Shown: positions 24,867 through 35,859, numbered from the stretch's first letter. The stretch is 64,000 bases of DNA from Pseudomonas sp. MF4836 (GCF_002018875.1 NZ_MVOL01000008.1:310001-374000); one strand, 5' to 3'. Notes: generated by a model not told the origin, from the sequence alone. Made by a program: numbers and translations.

Positions 24867-25735
24867 TGGAGCCCGACAAACTGCAAATAGAGGTCGGTTA
24901 TTTGACCACCCCAGAGCAAGGCAATCCAGCCGGCAATTGCCAGAAAGGGCCCGAAGGGGATCGGGGTCGAGGTTTGCGCATTGCGCCAGCGCAGCATCAG
25001 CGCCCCCACCAAGGCTCCCACCAGCGACGCCAGCATGATGGTCAGTGGCAGGCTCTGCCAGCCGCCCCATGCACCAATCATGGCCAGCAGCTTGAAGTCG
25101 CCATGGCCAATGCCGTCCTTGCCGGTCAGCAGCTTGAACAGCCAGTACACCGACCACAGGCACATATAACCAAGCACGGCGCCCCACAGCGCATCGTCCA
25201 GGCTGACGAACAGCCCGAAACTGTTGACGATCAGCCCCAGCCACAACAGGGGCAATACCAGCACGTCAGGCAGCAGTTGATGCTCGGCGTCGATCAGGCT
25301 CAGCGTCAGCAGCCCCCACGTGAGCAGCAGCACCACACCGGCCTGCCAGCCAAACCCGAAATGCCAGGCAATAAAGGCCGACAGCAGGCCGCAAGCCAGC
25401 TCGGTAAGCGGATAGCGTGGGCTGATCCTGGCTGCGCACTGTGAGCAACGCCCGCGCAGCAGCAGGTAGCTGAGCAGCGGGATGTTCTCCCAGGCGCGGA
25501 TCTGGTGGGCGCAGTGCGGGCAGTGGGAGTGCGGCAACAGCAGGTTATAGGTCGGCGCTGGCGACTGCTCGGGCAGACCCAGCACTTCATGGGCCTGTGC
25601 CTGCCAGTCGCGCTGGAGCATTTTGGGCAGGCGCCAGACCAGCACATTGAGGAAGCTGCCGATCAGCAGCCCGAGAGTCAGCGCGGATAACACGAAGGCC
25701 AATGGGTAGATGGCCAGAACTTCAGTCAAAGACAT
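24863..25735 (-). CDS. pilD: Prepilin peptidase / N-methyltransferase PilD
   Basis: The 290-residue inner-membrane aspartyl protease cleaves type IV prepilins and type II pseudopilins and methylates the new N-terminus. Two CxxC pairs (CPHCAHQIR, CSQCAARIS) form the cytoplasmic zinc site. The catalytic Asp motifs are SLIDAEHQLLPD and GIGHGDFKL. About eight membrane helices are present. It follows pilC by 2 bases. Its substrates here are PilA and the minor pilins at 6965-10584. Confidence 0.96.
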   Translation of the reverse strand: MSLTEVLAIYPLAFVLSALTLGLLIGSFLNVLVWRLPKMLQRDWQAQAHEVLGLPEQSPAPTYNLLLPHSHCPHCAHQIRAWENIPLLSYLLLRGRCSQCAARISPRYPLTELACGLLSAFIAWHFGFGWQAGVVLLLTWGLLTLSLIDAEHQLLPDVLVLPLLWLGLIVNSFGLFVSLDDALWGAVLGYMCLWSVYWLFKLLTGKDGIGHGDFKLLAMIGAWGGWQSLPLTIMLASLVGALVGALMLRWRNAQTSTPIPFGPFLAIAGWIALLWGGQITDLYLQFVGLQ

Positions 25736-25737
25736 GC

Positions 25738-26955
25738 TCAGATCGCTGTGCCGAGTTGAAAGATGGGCAGGTACATGGCCACCACCAGGCCGCCGACGAT
25801 GCTGCCCAAAATCACCATGATAAAGGGCTCCATGAGGCTGGTGAGGGTGTCGACCAAGTTGTCGACCTCGGCTTCATAGTAGGTCGCCACTTTTTCCAGC
25901 ATGGAGTCCAGGGCGCCGGATTCTTCGCCGATCGCCGTCATCTGGATCGCCATAGTAGGGAACATTCCACAGGTGCGCATGGCGAAGTTCAGTTGCATGC
26001 CGCTGGCCACATCCTCCTTGACCTGCTGCACCGCTTTTTTGAACTGGCTGTTGCCGGTGGCGCCGCCTACCGAATCCAGGGCCTGCACCAGGGGCACGCC
26101 GGCAGCAAAGGTGGTGGCCAGGGTCCGGGCGTAACGCGCCACCGCCGACTTGTACAACAGCGGCCCGGCCAGTGGCAGCTTCAGCAGGCTGACATCCAAC
26201 CAGTCGCGCAGCCCCTGGAAACGCCGATAGCCGTAGCGCGCCGCGAGCAACGCAAGGGCGCCAGCCAGCAGCATTTGCCACCAGCGCTCCTGCATAAACT
26301 GCGAGAGCCCGATGACGGCCTGGGTAAAAGCCGGCAGTTGGGTATTCAGCCCGGCGAACATCGACTGAAATTGCGGCACCACCTTGACCAGCAAAATGCC
26401 GCTGACGATCAAGGCGACGCAGATGACCGCCAAGGGATAGGTCATGGCCTTCTTGATCCTGGCCTTGAGGCTTTCGCTTTTTTCCTTGTAGGTGGCTACC
26501 CGCTCCAGCAGGGTGTCCAGGGCGCCGGCTTGCTCGCCGGCATCCACCAGGTTGCAATACAGCTCGTCGAACTGCCGGGGATGTTTGCGCAGGGCCCCGG
26601 CAAAGCTGTTGCCGGCTTCGATTTCACGCTTGAGCGCGTGGATCAGATTGCGCATGCGCGGCTTGTCGAAGCCCTCGGCGATGATATCGAACGACTGCAG
26701 CAGCGGCACACCGGCTTTCATCATGGTCGCCATCTGCCTGGTGAACAGCACGATATCTCGCGCAACGATGGCTTTGCCGCTGCTGAACAGCGCCACTGGC
26801 TTTTTCCGCACCCGCCCCGGGTTGATTCCTTGCTGACGCAATTGCGCCTTGATCAGTGCCGGATTGTGTCCGGTCAATTCGCCGCTCAGCTTGCGTCCGT
26901 TTCGGTCGCTGCCTTCCCAGGCGTAGACACTGACTCTTGCTGCTTTTACCGCCAT
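25738..26955 (-). CDS. pilC: Type IV pilus inner-membrane platform protein PilC
   Basis: The 405-residue GspF-family protein has two duplicated cytoplasmic domains (for example FTRQMATMMKAGVPLLQSFD and RYARTLATTFAAGVPLVQALD) and three membrane helices. It forms the platform on which the PilB ATPase polymerises pilin. Uniquely for this window, pilB does not lie beside it; the divergent pilA is 347 bases away. It heads the pilC-pilD-coaE-yacG operon. Confidence 0.95.
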   Translation of the reverse strand: MAVKAARVSVYAWEGSDRNGRKLSGELTGHNPALIKAQLRQQGINPGRVRKKPVALFSSGKAIVARDIVLFTRQMATMMKAGVPLLQSFDIIAEGFDKPRMRNLIHALKREIEAGNSFAGALRKHPRQFDELYCNLVDAGEQAGALDTLLERVATYKEKSESLKARIKKAMTYPLAVICVALIVSGILLVKVVPQFQSMFAGLNTQLPAFTQAVIGLSQFMQERWWQMLLAGALALLAARYGYRRFQGLRDWLDVSLLKLPLAGPLLYKSAVARYARTLATTFAAGVPLVQALDSVGGATGNSQFKKAVQQVKEDVASGMQLNFAMRTCGMFPTMAIQMTAIGEESGALDSMLEKVATYYEAEVDNLVDTLTSLMEPFIMVILGSIVGGLVVAMYLPIFQLGTAI

Positions 26956-27238
26956 GGTTCGGTCCTTGCTGGCGCCTTTGGACTATTCCGGGCCGCAGGC
27001 AATGGGTGTGACGCCTTTAAGGTCGCGCCGACCGCCTGATAGATCGTGATTGCCCCGAGATGTTCCTGAGCGCTGGGGAACGGCGCCTCCCTGGGCCGTT
27101 TTCCTGTGCAAGCCTAGCCAGCAAATACCCTCGGCCCCAGGCTGGCGGCTGACGAAAATTGTCAGTTTGTGCGACTCCTTGTGATGAAAGCCATCGGCCA
27201 TCCCCGCTGCACGCCTTGATCTACGGGCTTTCAGGGGC

Positions 27239-27253
27239 TGGCACAGGCCATGC
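27239..27253 (+). promoter_or_regulatory. Sigma-54 promoter of pilA
   Basis: TGGCACAGGCCATGC has the invariant -24 GG and -12 GC and matches the RpoN consensus (TGGCACG, N4, TTGC) at all but two positions. It lies 49 bases before the pilA start. pilA is the classical PilR target, so the degenerate PilR-like protein at 11734-13053 is the first candidate activator. Confidence 0.85.
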
Positions 27254-27302
27254 TTCAAGCACTTCAGGTCATGACATTCCCGTTCATGCTTGGAGCTTGT
27301 CC

Positions 27303-27719
27303 ATGAAGAGTCAGAAGGGCTTTACCCTGATTGAATTGCTGGTGGTGGTCGCCATCATCGGCATCCTCGCCACCTTTGCCCTGCCGCTGTATTCCAAATA
27401 CCAGGCTCGGGCCAAGGTGGTGGCGGCATTGGCCGAAGCCTCAGCGCTGAAGGTCAATTTCGAAGATCAGCTCAACCAGGGCAGTGACCCGACCCTTGAA
27501 CTGGTCGGCGGTACGGCCCTCACCACCAATTGCCGCATGACCGCCAGCGGCACGGCGGCCAGCGGCGAGGGCGTGATTGCCTGCACCATCCTCAACGCGC
27601 CGGGCCCGGTACTGAACCAGACCCTGACCCTGAGTCGTACCAACACGTCCGGGTGGCTGTGCAACACCACGGTAGGGGCGGACTACGCGCCCAAGGGCTG
27701 CACGGCCGGCGGCGCATGA
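27303..27719 (+). CDS. pilA: Major type IV pilin PilA
   Basis: The 138-residue pilin has the short leader MKSQKG, mature FTLIELLVVVAIIGILATFALP with Glu5, and a globular domain with a C-terminal Cys pair (WLCNTT, KGCTAGGA) that likely forms the D-loop disulfide. A further Cys pair lies mid-protein (TNCRMT, IACTIL). A GGAG ribosome site precedes the ATG. It diverges from pilC. pilB, normally between pilA and pilC, is absent here. Confidence 0.93.
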   Translation: MKSQKGFTLIELLVVVAIIGILATFALPLYSKYQARAKVVAALAEASALKVNFEDQLNQGSDPTLELVGGTALTTNCRMTASGTAASGEGVIACTILNAPGPVLNQTLTLSRTNTSGWLCNTTVGADYAPKGCTAGGA

Positions 27720-27969
27720 TGTAACGCCGGGAACGAACTGCGGATGTCGCGCCCGCTGGGGCATGGGGCGCGCCAAGCCGGTCTTCCGGTTCAGATACGG
27801 CCGGAATCCAGGGCGCAGGGAAAGTTTCGCGATTTCAGACGGTTAAGGTTGAGCGAGAAACCGCAACTTGCACGCAGATCCGCAGGGTGTCATGCAAATT
27901 GCATGATTCCGGATTTTTGCTGTTTTTATAACTTATTGTTTTATAAGGGTTTTATCTGTTATCAGAAGT
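27720..27969. other. Intergenic region between pilA and the BON gene
   Basis: No credible gene is seen. The GC-rich start near 27747-27777 can form a weak hairpin that could end pilA. The last 60 bases before the sigma-54 site are strongly A/T-rich, as often found between enhancer sites and sigma-54 promoters, and could bind IHF. I could not identify a clear IHF or activator site. Confidence 0.5.
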
Positions 27970-27984
27970 TGGCACAGCGCCTGC
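27970..27984 (+). promoter_or_regulatory. Sigma-54 promoter of the BON-domain gene
   Basis: TGGCACAGCGCCTGC keeps the -24 GG and -12 GC with correct spacing and is followed by AAT, matching the RpoN consensus well. It lies 67 bases before the BON start codon. The activator is not obvious from the sequence. Confidence 0.82.
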
Positions 27985-28050
27985 AATATCTCTGGTAACC
28001 CTGTTGCCAGGACACGGCGCAGGCTTTCCAGAAAAACAGGAGTTACTCGT

Positions 28051-28407
28051 ATGAAGAAGTTCGCTATCGCTGCCGCAACTGCTACCGCTCTGACCCTGAC
28101 CATGGCCAACGCAGCATTTGCGCAGACCACTCAAAACACCCAGGCACCGATGGTTGTGGCTGCCGGTGAAGTGACCAAGGCTAAAGAAGCTACCTCCGAT
28201 ACCTGGATCACCACCAAAGTTAAAAGCGACCTGGTTACCGAAAAAGGCATCCCAGGCACCGACATCAAAGTCGAAACCAACAAAGGTGTAGTGTCGCTGT
28301 CGTCCACCGTCGCGGTGACCGATGCGCAGAAAGCCACCGCTGTTGCCATCACCAAGAAAATCAAAGGCGTTAAAGCGGTTTCCGCTGATGGCCTGAAAGC
28401 CCAGTAA
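28051..28407 (+). CDS. Periplasmic BON-domain protein
   Basis: The 118-residue protein has a signal peptide ending near AFA (residue 24) and one BON domain (about residues 50-117: WITTKVKSDLV, GVVSLSSTVAVTDAQK). OsmY-like BON proteins protect the envelope or bind membranes. An AGGAG site precedes the ATG. The sigma-54 promoter is unusual for this family, whose members are often under RpoS. Tandem hairpins follow the gene. Confidence 0.9.
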   Translation: MKKFAIAAATATALTLTMANAAFAQTTQNTQAPMVVAAGEVTKAKEATSDTWITTKVKSDLVTEKGIPGTDIKVETNKGVVSLSSTVAVTDAQKATAVAITKKIKGVKAVSADGLKAQ

Positions 28408-28487
28408 GAGTTCTTGCCTGGACTGGGAGATGAGGTGTAGGGCGAGCTGAGTAACACGCCTGGCGCTTCCTGAAGGTTCATGCGGAA

Positions 28488-28540
28488 GACCACAAGGATG
28501 TGGTCATTACAGGCCCCGGCACTTTGTGTCGGGGCCTGTT
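28488..28540 (+). terminator. Tandem hairpins after the BON gene
   Basis: The first hairpin (28488-28505) is GACCACA/TGTGGTC. The second (28511-28537) is AGGCCCCGGCAC paired with GTGTCGGGGCCT around a three-base loop. The following GTTCTATT is only weakly U-rich, so this is a moderate terminator. It also lies between convergent genes. Confidence 0.65.
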
Positions 28541-28591
28541 CTATTGCGGCGGGAAAAGACCGCGGCCTTCAGGCTGCGGCGCAGTCAGGGG

Positions 28592-31513
28592 TTATTCCGC
28601 ATCCAGGTGCATCGGGGTGATGACTCGGCCATCGCTTTCGGCTTCACCGAGATTGGCGTCGATGAAGTAGACGCGGTCATCGGCCAGTTGGCCCTTGTCC
28701 ACCAGGAAGTCCTTGATGCTGCTGGCGCGCTCCTGGCCCAGTTGGCGCAACAGTACATCGCTGCCACTCCAGAACTTGATCACCGCTTCACGCATTTTTG
28801 CGCTGCGTTCTTCCTTGCCCAGGTCCTTCCACTCGGCCGGCGGCTGGGTCTTGAGGCGAGTGCGATAAATGCCTTCGAGGAGCGGGCTCTTCTCGCTGTC
28901 GGGTACTTGCAGCAGCGACGCTTGGGCGGGCACCTTGTCCCCACGACGCTGGAGCATCTTGTAGTAGTTGTACTGGTATTCCCGTTCCAGTCGTTGCTGG
29001 GCCAGCAGTGGACCATCGCTGCTTTGCGCCGCAGTGCCTTCGATCTCCAGGCGCAGGGCCGGACGCTCCTTGAGTGCGTTGGCAAGTTTTACCAGCGCGG
29101 CTTCCGAGTCCTTGCCCAGATCGCTTGAGCCAGGGGCGAACGACACGCTGCCCAGGTCTTCCGAACCTCCACCCGCGATCAGTCCGCCAATAAGTTTGAA
29201 GGGCGCAGCGGCAGCCTTGACGATCAGGTTACGCAGGGTCTGCCAGACAATCGGCATGACACTGAACTGTGGGTTGTTGAGGTCGCCGGTCACGGGCAGC
29301 TCGATGGAAATCTTGCCATCGACGTCCTTGAGCAAGGCAATCGCCAGTTTCAGCGGCAGGCTCACCGCGTCCGGGCTGTCGACTTTTTCACCCAGTTGCA
29401 GCTGTTCGACCACCACCTTGTTCTCGGCCTTGAGTTGGCCGTTGGTGATCAGGTAGTGCAGGTCTAGGTTGAGTCGGCCCTTGCGGATGCGGTAGCCGGC
29501 GAACTTGCCCGAGTAGGGGGTGAGGGTGGTCAACTCCACGCGTTTGAAGCTGGTGGCGATATCCAGCGCGGCCATGGGGTCGAACGGGTTGACGCTGCCC
29601 TTGATGGTGACCGGCGCATAACGATCGACCTTGCCCTTGACGTCGACACTGGCCGGTTTTGCCTGGCGACTGTCGATGGTGCCGATCTGCCCGTTGAGTT
29701 GTTGCACCGCGGTGGCGAAGTTGGGCGTCAGGCTGAAGTCGGCAAAGTTGGCCGAGCCGTCATTGATGGCAATCGCACCAATGTGAATCCCCAGCGGTTT
29801 GTCCTTGCCTGGCGCGGGTTTGGCAGCAGGCTTGGCGCCGCTGTTGGCCGGTTGCGGAATCAGCAAGTCGTCGACGTTGGTGGTGCGGTCATCGTTGATC
29901 ATGAACCGCGCATAAGGCTGGTACAGGTTGACCTTGTCGATCGACAGGCTGTCGCCGTGTTGATAGTTGAGACCTTCGACCACGACCTTTTGCCACTTCA
30001 CGAAGTCGCGGGTTTTCAGGGTGTCGAGGGTGTGCAACTGGTTCACTTCGGCGCGGCCGGTGATGGCGAGTGTCAGCGGGTCGACTTTTTTCAGGTTGAC
30101 CGCCAGGTCGCTGTCGAGCATGCCGCTGCGCAGTTCCAGGCGAATGAACGGGCTGATATAGGACTGCGCGACCCGCAGGTCGATATCCCGGGTCTGCACC
30201 TGGAGCTTGGCCGTGACCGGGTTCAGGTTGACCTCGCCGTTCGCTTGGAGCTTGCCCTGTTTGCCCAGCCCGCTGTCGAGCTTGAGGGTAAAGGGCGACT
30301 GGTTGAGGCTGTCGAAATTCTGCAGGTCCAGGTTCAGCGGACCGACTTCCAGGGCCACCGCAGGTTTGGCTTTACGGTCTGCGAGGTGCACCTGGTAATT
30401 GCGCAGTTGCACATCCTTGAGCAACACCTGCCAGGGTTTGCTCGGTGCTGCCGGCTGCGCCTTGGGGGTGTCGGCAGTCGCGGGCGCTGGGGCCGGTGCC
30501 GGTTTGGCCGGTTGGCTGGCGAACAGTTTTTGCCAATCCAGCTGGCCATCGGCTTCGAGGGCGGCCCAGGTTTCCAGCTTCTGGCTGCGAATCTTGCCGA
30601 CCACCACCTGCTGCTTGGCCAGGTCTATCGTGGTTTCGCTGACATCCAGGCGCTCCAGGCGGGCCAGGGGACGGCCGTCCGGGGCCTTGATGGCGAAGGG
30701 CGCGACGCTCAGCGAAGTATCGCTGAGCAGCAACTCGGTTTCCTTGGACAGGTTGAGCGTGTAGTGCGTGCTGAGGTTGAGGATGCCGTCCTCGAGAACC
30801 AGCGGCACGGCGTCGCGAACGTAGGGCCACCAGACTTTCATCTTGCCGTCAGTGACCTTCAGGTTGCCCTCGGAAGTCAGCGGGATCAGGCTGAAGTTAC
30901 CGGACCAGTCGATCTGTCCGCCTTCGGGCCCGGCCGCGACCAGGGTCATGTCGGCGTTGTCATCGGGCAGGGTGCTGAGGTTCTTCAACTCGAAGTCGAG
31001 TTTGTCGTACAGGAACTCGATCGGCTCGCTCGGGCGCAGGTCCTGGAAGTGCACATAACCGCTCGCCAGCTTGATGCGCTCGATACGCAGTGGGAACGGC
31101 TTGGCGTCGGGATCGGCAGGGGTCGGTTCGCTGGCGGGGATCTTGAACAGCCCCAGCAGATTGAGTTTGCCTTCCTTGTCAAACAGGATCTCGGTCTTGG
31201 GTTTATCCAGTTCGATATCCGCCAGATGCAGCGCGCGGGTCCACAGGCTGTCCAGTTGCAGGTTCAGATAGAGGCGTTCGAAGCCTACCTGCTCTTTACC
31301 TGGCGCACCGATATTCAGCCCCCAGAGCGTGAGCTCCAGGCTGTACGGATTGAATTCGATACGTTGGATATGGGCCGGGGTGGTGGCGTAGTTGGCGAGT
31401 TGCTGATTGGCCACCCGCAAGGCAATGCCCGGCAAGATCAGAAAGCCCAACAGACTGTAAAGGGCAAGAGCAGTCAACAGGGCGCCGATAGCGCGAATCA
31501 ATCCTTTGGTCAT
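28592..31513 (-). CDS. DUF748 domain protein (AsmA-like envelope protein)
   Basis: The 973-residue protein has an N-terminal membrane anchor (residues 8-30) and a very long beta-rich region of the DUF748/AsmA type. The linker near residue 325 is rich in Pro, Ala and Lys. A C-terminal region around residues 820-900 resembles an OmpA-type peptidoglycan-binding fold in part (EIEGTAAQSSDGPLLAQQR). AsmA-like proteins are proposed to bridge inner and outer membranes for lipid transport. Its precise role is unknown. Confidence 0.88.
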   Translation of the reverse strand: MTKGLIRAIGALLTALALYSLLGFLILPGIALRVANQQLANYATTPAHIQRIEFNPYSLELTLWGLNIGAPGKEQVGFERLYLNLQLDSLWTRALHLADIELDKPKTEILFDKEGKLNLLGLFKIPASEPTPADPDAKPFPLRIERIKLASGYVHFQDLRPSEPIEFLYDKLDFELKNLSTLPDDNADMTLVAAGPEGGQIDWSGNFSLIPLTSEGNLKVTDGKMKVWWPYVRDAVPLVLEDGILNLSTHYTLNLSKETELLLSDTSLSVAPFAIKAPDGRPLARLERLDVSETTIDLAKQQVVVGKIRSQKLETWAALEADGQLDWQKLFASQPAKPAPAPAPATADTPKAQPAAPSKPWQVLLKDVQLRNYQVHLADRKAKPAVALEVGPLNLDLQNFDSLNQSPFTLKLDSGLGKQGKLQANGEVNLNPVTAKLQVQTRDIDLRVAQSYISPFIRLELRSGMLDSDLAVNLKKVDPLTLAITGRAEVNQLHTLDTLKTRDFVKWQKVVVEGLNYQHGDSLSIDKVNLYQPYARFMINDDRTTNVDDLLIPQPANSGAKPAAKPAPGKDKPLGIHIGAIAINDGSANFADFSLTPNFATAVQQLNGQIGTIDSRQAKPASVDVKGKVDRYAPVTIKGSVNPFDPMAALDIATSFKRVELTTLTPYSGKFAGYRIRKGRLNLDLHYLITNGQLKAENKVVVEQLQLGEKVDSPDAVSLPLKLAIALLKDVDGKISIELPVTGDLNNPQFSVMPIVWQTLRNLIVKAAAAPFKLIGGLIAGGGSEDLGSVSFAPGSSDLGKDSEAALVKLANALKERPALRLEIEGTAAQSSDGPLLAQQRLEREYQYNYYKMLQRRGDKVPAQASLLQVPDSEKSPLLEGIYRTRLKTQPPAEWKDLGKEERSAKMREAVIKFWSGSDVLLRQLGQERASSIKDFLVDKGQLADDRVYFIDANLGEAESDGRVITPMHLDAE

Positions 31514-31621
31514 GCGAGGGCTTCATCTATCTGATATCGGAAGTGCCTTGGAGTATGGCACGCGTTTCCGGTTCCGAAACAATCGGTGGATACAGGATTG
31601 TTCAGATTTGCCGCTACCGGG

Positions 31622-32638
31622 TCAGAGTTGCAGGACCAGGGTCTTGAGCGGTGGCTGTTGGTCCTGCGACGGGAAGTCCGCGCCGGGGGTCAGTACCTGG
31701 CAGTCACGCACCGGGCGCCCGGCCTTTTCGGCGCAACGCAGCACCTGTCCACGCCAGTCGTCCATCGATACCTTTGCCAGGTTGTTGCAGCAGATCAGCA
31801 CCCCATCCTCGGCGGTGGCCAGCAACGCCGGCTTCAGCAGGCTCTGGTAATCGCGCAACAGGTCGACGGTGCCGAAGGCGCTCTTGGCCCAGGCGGGCGG
31901 GTCGAGCAATACCAGGTCGTATTGACGCTGTTCCAGGCGCGGATAACTGGGCAGTTTCTGCCCGCGACGCTGGCTGATGGGCAGTCCGGCCAATTGGCGA
32001 ATGGCCGGGAAGTAATCGGACTGCACGAACTCCATGGTCGGCAACTGCGGGTTCAGCGCACCGTTCTCCCGGCCCACCGCCAGGTTGCCTTCGGCGAAGT
32101 CCAGGTTGCAGACCTCGCGGGCGCCGCCGGCTGCGGCACTCAGGCCGACGCCACAGGTATAGGCAAACAGGTTGAGCACGCTTTTGCCGGCGCTGTGTGC
32201 CTTGACCCAGCCGCGGGCGTTGCGCAGGTCGAGAAACAGCAGGGGATCCTGCCCCGCATGTCGGCCGCGGACCCGGTAGTTCAAGCCCCATTCATGGCCC
32301 ACCAGGTCTTGCAGCGCGGCCTCATCGGCGCGATACACCGTGTCTTCGCGGTCGATCCGCGAGTTGCCCCGAGAGCGGTCGTTGTAGACCAGCAGGGTGT
32401 CCAGGCCCAGGTGTTGGTTGATGGCCTGGTGCAGTTCCAGCAGCGTGTCGCGTTCCAGGCTCTGGTGAAAGCTCTGCACCAGCAGTTGCGGGCCATAGCG
32501 GTCGACGGTCAGGCCGCCGGCCCCTTCCTGGCTGCCGTGGAACAGGCGATAGCAATCGGTGCCTTGCTGATGCAACTCGGCGAGCAGGTCCTGGCGATGA
32601 TCGAGGGCGGCGCGCAGCGCCTGATTCAAGGAAGACAT
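31622..32638 (-). CDS. Class I SAM-dependent rRNA methyltransferase-like protein
   Basis: The 338-residue protein shows the motif I segment LNLFAYTCGVGLSAAAGGA and the acidic motif NLDFAEGNL. The catalytic VLLDPPAWAKS follows near residue 250. It resembles the RlmI/RlmK family of 23S rRNA cytosine methyltransferases, but the N-terminal PUA domain is shortened. The substrate is not certain. It stands alone on the minus strand between DUF748 and an MpaB-type gene. Confidence 0.82.
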   Translation of the reverse strand: MSSLNQALRAALDHRQDLLAELHQQGTDCYRLFHGSQEGAGGLTVDRYGPQLLVQSFHQSLERDTLLELHQAINQHLGLDTLLVYNDRSRGNSRIDREDTVYRADEAALQDLVGHEWGLNYRVRGRHAGQDPLLFLDLRNARGWVKAHSAGKSVLNLFAYTCGVGLSAAAGGAREVCNLDFAEGNLAVGRENGALNPQLPTMEFVQSDYFPAIRQLAGLPISQRRGQKLPSYPRLEQRQYDLVLLDPPAWAKSAFGTVDLLRDYQSLLKPALLATAEDGVLICCNNLAKVSMDDWRGQVLRCAEKAGRPVRDCQVLTPGADFPSQDQQPPLKTLVLQL

Positions 32639-32785
32639 GCGGGCGCCTTGCGAATGATTGGGCGCGGCAGTTTACCAGCTATGTCGCCAGAGGGCTTGTT
32701 CCTGCTGGCCTGCGCCCTGGGAGCGCAACCTATTCAACCGCCCCCGGGCAACTCATCAGTTTCTGCGTCCTTTACTGCTTCGGTC

Positions 32786-33652
32786 TTACAGCCCCATGCG
32801 CCGTTTCGCCCGTTGTACCGAGCCATTACGCACCGCCCAGCGCAGCATGGGCGCACTGCGGTTGACGCTGGCGCGGATCAACTGGCGTTGCAGCGGGTTC
32901 TGGCTGACGTCGAGCATCGCACTGGCCCAGTCCGGCAGCAGATCGATTCCGGCCTTCATCATCAGTGCGCCAAAAGGCTTAGCCAGACGGCTGGGAGCGG
33001 GGGCCGCCAGCAACAGCCGCAGCACTTCTCGACTGCGTTCGTCACACAACAACTGCTGTTGCATGCGGGCCAGGTAATCGCCGACCTCCCGGCGCGAGCG
33101 CGGGATATCGCGGGCGCCGAGGCGTTCGGCAACCAGCGCGATCTCGGCGTAATACCGGTCTTGATCGGCGGGTGACAAGTTCGGGTTGCGGTAGCGCAAG
33201 TGGGCCGCGAGGAAGCTGCTGACTTCAGCCACATGCACCCAGGTCAGCAGGTCAGGGTCGCTGGCGGCGTAGGGGCGGCCATCGGGCGCGGTGCCCACCA
33301 CCTGCAGGTGAATGGTGCGCACCTTGTCGATCAGCCATTCAGCATCCTGGCGCGAACCGAAGGTGGTGCCGGAAATGAACTGGCCGGTGCGGCGCAGGCG
33401 GCCGAGCATGTCCTGGCGAAAGTTTGAATGGTCCCAGACCCCGGCCAGGGCCAGTGGGTGCAGAGCCTGCATCAATAGGGCACTGATGCCGCCGATCAGC
33501 ATGCTGCTGAAATCGCCATGCACTTGCCAACTGACCGAGTCCGGGCCGAACAGGCCCGGGTCGCCCTTGGGGTTTTCCAGGTCGAGTTTGCCCAGCGACA
33601 GGCCGGACAGGCTCATGACTTGGTTTTCGATGCGGCTACGAATGAATTCCAT
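32786..33652 (-). CDS. Oxygenase MpaB family protein (DUF2236)
   Basis: The 288-residue helical protein matches the DUF2236/MpaB family. Conserved segments include FGPDSVSWQVHGDFSSML, LLMQALHPLALAGVWDHS and LTWVHVAEVSSFLAAHLRY. Members such as Lcp and MpaB can be haem or iron oxygenases, but the substrate here is unknown. No signal peptide is seen. Confidence 0.82.
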   Translation of the reverse strand: MEFIRSRIENQVMSLSGLSLGKLDLENPKGDPGLFGPDSVSWQVHGDFSSMLIGGISALLMQALHPLALAGVWDHSNFRQDMLGRLRRTGQFISGTTFGSRQDAEWLIDKVRTIHLQVVGTAPDGRPYAASDPDLLTWVHVAEVSSFLAAHLRYRNPNLSPADQDRYYAEIALVAERLGARDIPRSRREVGDYLARMQQQLLCDERSREVLRLLLAAPAPSRLAKPFGALMMKAGIDLLPDWASAMLDVSQNPLQRQLIRASVNRSAPMLRWAVRNGSVQRAKRRMGL

Positions 33653-33703
33653 GACAGCTCGGTGATGTCTTCATGAGAGAAGCGCGGCCTGGGCCGCGCC
33701 GAT

Positions 33704-35641
<1,938 letters not shown>

Positions 35642-35650
35642 GACGGTTCC

Positions 35651-35665
35651 TTATTCTTGTTTTTG
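35651..35665 (-). promoter_or_regulatory. A-rich Hfq/Crc-type motif at the acs ribosome site
   Basis: On the minus strand the acs leader reads CAAAAACAAGAATAAGGAAC, containing AACAAGAA (AANAANAA form) directly overlapping the AGGAA ribosome site. In pseudomonads Hfq with Crc binds such motifs to block translation of catabolic mRNAs. Binding here is inferred. Confidence 0.7.
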
Positions 35666-35859
35666 CGACAAGTAATAAAGATGCGCCGAGCGGGGGGAGG
35701 GTTCAAGAGGCAGGCCCGCCGTCGAGGTCGAGGCGGGGTTGGCCTGGGTCGCAGCAGGTTAGGCGGTGCGCGGCTTGCGGGTGCATCGCCGGTTGGCCGT
35801 TGCCTTTGTTACAGGAGGTGAAAGCGTGGCCCGTTGATCAGGCCACGCCGAACAACCCG

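Noticed and set aside
26983..27258. A 91-codon frame between pilC and pilA as a pilB remnant
   Set aside because: No Walker motif or PilB-like segment in any frame; lies across the divergent promoters.
29699..31534. A 611-codon open frame antisense to the DUF748 gene
   Set aside because: Biased composition (Val, Gln, Leu rich) and no domain; shadow of the real gene.
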